From contig OZ004582.1 in assembly GCA_963924555.1 (NCBI GenBank), positions 3,534,001-3,598,000 of the forward strand: 64,000 nucleotides of DNA, written 5' to 3'. This stretch comes from Crambe crambe. Taxonomy: Eukaryota; Porifera; Demospongiae; Poecilosclerida; Crambeidae. The position numbers were made by a program, and so were the translations under genes. The notes under the pieces were generated by a model, which saw nothing but the letters and a program-made list of their open reading frames with translations, did no database searches and was not told the DNA's origin. The first letter of the stretch is position 1, and each line of letters starts with the position of its first letter. Shown in pieces: positions 62,430 to 64,000 of the stretch.

Positions 62430-63860
62430 CATGCTGTTAGGACTGCTACATGAATGCTTATGTAGGCACAATAGTCGTCCCATCTTGTTTCCCTACTCAT
62501 GGTTCACTCTGGCAGAACTTTCTACCACCTTAACAATATCATCGAGACATCCCACTCTGGTCTTCCTAAATTTTTGCTTCAGCAAACCAAAACACAATCT
62601 GGTGAAAATTTTGTGTGCCCAACTCAAGGCTCTACCTCAGAACTCACCATGCCATGTACTCGAGGACGTATCTATTTTTATTTTGTCCCGAGCAGTTATC
62701 GGCATGTAGCTGAAGTTTGACTTCCCCGAGATTGTGTCATGAGGAAGTGATGTAGCAGCTTCATCAATCAGGTAGTTAACCTAATCAAAAATAATGTATC
62801 AGTTATTCTAATTGTAGCACACTATCACAAGATATCTATTTTCGATCCTAGGTTAAGCTTACCTGCCTGGGGATAGCTTCACAACAAACCCCAAAAATAG
62901 CGCACTTTCTTGGTGTGAGAAAATACACTGGGCCTGGCTGCTGATGATCACTGGGATAATGGACCTATCAAAGTGAGTTAGTCATACGTTGTACTATGTA
63001 TTGTATTGTAACTCTCCACCTACGGTGAATTTTTGTTTCAAATTTTGCTTGATATCTGTGTCTTGTAGTAATCCCGTGCTTCAGTTGCCAGTTTCAGATG
63101 AGCTTCTGCTTTCTTCAAAATCTACATTAATGTATGGTAACTACAGTTTATTTGTACTAATCTAGTATTATTTACTTCAGATTTTTCAGTTTCAGGTGTG
63201 TTATGGCCCTGCTGTTTTGTTGGCATACCCAACATAAATCTGATGATGGCTTCAATACATTGATGCGTGGAACAAGTTTTCGCCATAGCGCACAAAAGGT
63301 GGTGTATTGTGCCCTGAGACCTGCTTCTTCACATGCAAGTTTGTACTCGACCCAGACAGACTATTGAAGGAAGACTGATTAGGGAGATTTTATAGTAATT
63401 AATCTTCTTTGTAGTACTTGAGGGCAGAAGCTGCAAATCGTCTCTCTTATATCCAGTCCAGGAAGCAGGATTGCGTGAAGCTCTGCATAGCTTTGGAGAA
63501 ACCTAACAACATTCTGTATTTCAACAATGGTGAGTGAATTATGTTTCTTCGAGCATTGCCATGGACCCTTGTAGTCAAACCACTTGCAAGATAGCTTGTT
63601 CGAACATTGATGAATCGATCCATACCTATGTTTGCAATGTTTATTGAAAGGATGTGCCTACCAATTCCATGTAGAATGCAAATATTGGGATGGTAAAATG
63701 TCACTGACGAAGTGATGCTGCCTTATTGGACCGTGTACCAGGTCCAACTCATCCCGGGTGAGTGCAGAACACTGGGCCCACATGTCTTCAAAGTGTCCTC
63801 TATGAAGTGGTGGCAGCCACACCCTCTCTCCAAGAACCTTGACAATTTCTTGTCCGTGTC
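62430..63860 (-). pseudogene. unnamed transposase-like family with CSGQNKN motif
   Basis: From 63860 leftward the pieces are RFLERGCGCHHFIEDTLKTC, SVTFYHPNICILHGIGRH, TTRVHGNARR (about 63570), SFTQSCFLDWI, KKAEAHLKLATEARDYYK (about 63120-63060), HYPSDHQQPGPVYFLTPRKC, AIFGVCCEAIPRQ (about 62970-62870) and VNYLIDEAATSLPHD. After a frameshift come CSGQNKNRYVLEYMAW and CFGLLKQKFRKTRVGCLDDI, VKVVESSARVNH. The (D)NCSGQNKN and FGLLKxK blocks are the core of a very common, poorly characterised animal repeat protein, probably DDE-type (DNCxGQNKN as catalytic block). Here the residues just before CSG read RDK instead of CDN or similar. Several introns and stops indicate decay. Confidence 0.65.
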
Positions 63861-63864
63861 TTCA

Positions 63865-64000
63865 AGTAGGTAGTGGGTGGGGAATGTTAAATACTATTCT
63901 ATTTTTATGTGTATTGAAATACATTTTCTGAGGTGGTATACATCAACACTTTAAATTTCTCACAGTGGAAATCGCTTTGCCCTAAAGTGAGTTAGAGTCA
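63865..64000. other. right edge, nothing recognised
   Basis: Short sequence up to the window edge with no supported feature. The repeat element to its left may continue beyond it. Confidence 0.4.

Noticed and set aside
1-64000. tRNA or rRNA genes
   Set aside because: I looked for GGTTCRAATCC-type T-arm boxes with paired acceptor stems and for rRNA-like blocks and found none I could support.

Overview
The window reads as eukaryotic, from an AT-rich, repeat-dense animal genome with very short introns. One intron at the left end is 62 bases and has clean GT/AG ends. The mix of repeat families resembles what I remember from demosponges such as Amphimedon or Halichondria, and to a lesser degree cnidarians. 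That assignment is inference from family composition; no single-copy marker gene confirms it. I found no rRNA or tRNA gene, no CRISPR array and no prokaryotic gene organisation.

Almost everything recognisable is a transposable element or a piece of one, in many superfamilies and mostly broken by stops, frameshifts and nested insertions. From left to right: a MULE-like transposase remnant (1-1197); a credible five-part BEN-domain gene on the minus strand (1310-3968) with a heat-shock-element array just upstream; an intron-containing uncharacterised transposase-like gene (about 4.8-6.7 kb); a mariner scrap; a terminal-inverted-repeat MITE (8.4 kb); a rearranged Ty3/gypsy element (8.9-11.5 kb); hAT and KDZ-like pieces with a near-identical 1.15-kb tandem duplication (12.5-14.8 kb); YqaJ-like, Mutator-like and pogo-like remnants (16.6-19.2 kb); and an intact 1064-codon DDE-type transposase-like ORF (20.36-23.55 kb).

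The middle holds a protein-kinase fragment (24 kb); a Ginger-type integrase element that also carries ULP1-like protease and PHD-finger pieces (24.4-27.2 kb); a broken piggyBac (27.9-28.7 kb); and a large Helitron (about 29.8-38 kb). The Helitron has HUH-Y2 Rep, PIF1-like helicase and two tandem OTU protease domains, followed by a perfect hairpin. A 0.78-kb element with 160-bp inverted repeats comes next (38.1-38.9 kb).

The right third holds a DIRS/Ngaro-type reverse transcriptase running in frame into a coiled-coil/Tudor-like multicopy protein (40.9-45 kb), two RING-finger scraps each beside an integrase-core scrap (48 and 54 kb), a BEL/Pao gag-protease fragment (50.8-52.15 kb), a minisatellite (52.35-52.9 kb), a CMC/Plavaka-like transposase tail, a second member of the 1064-codon family, a hAT amino-terminal half, a small three-exon gene, and a decayed member of a family marked by the CSGQNKN motif (62.4-63.9 kb).

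The candidate host genes are few: the BEN gene, the small gene at 60.8-61.3 kb, and perhaps the kinase exon and one isolated exon at 57.8 kb. The best candidates for something new are the intact 1064-codon protein family, the Helitron with tandem OTU domains, and the Ginger element with protease and PHD modules. Family names come from remembered motif patterns, not database searches.
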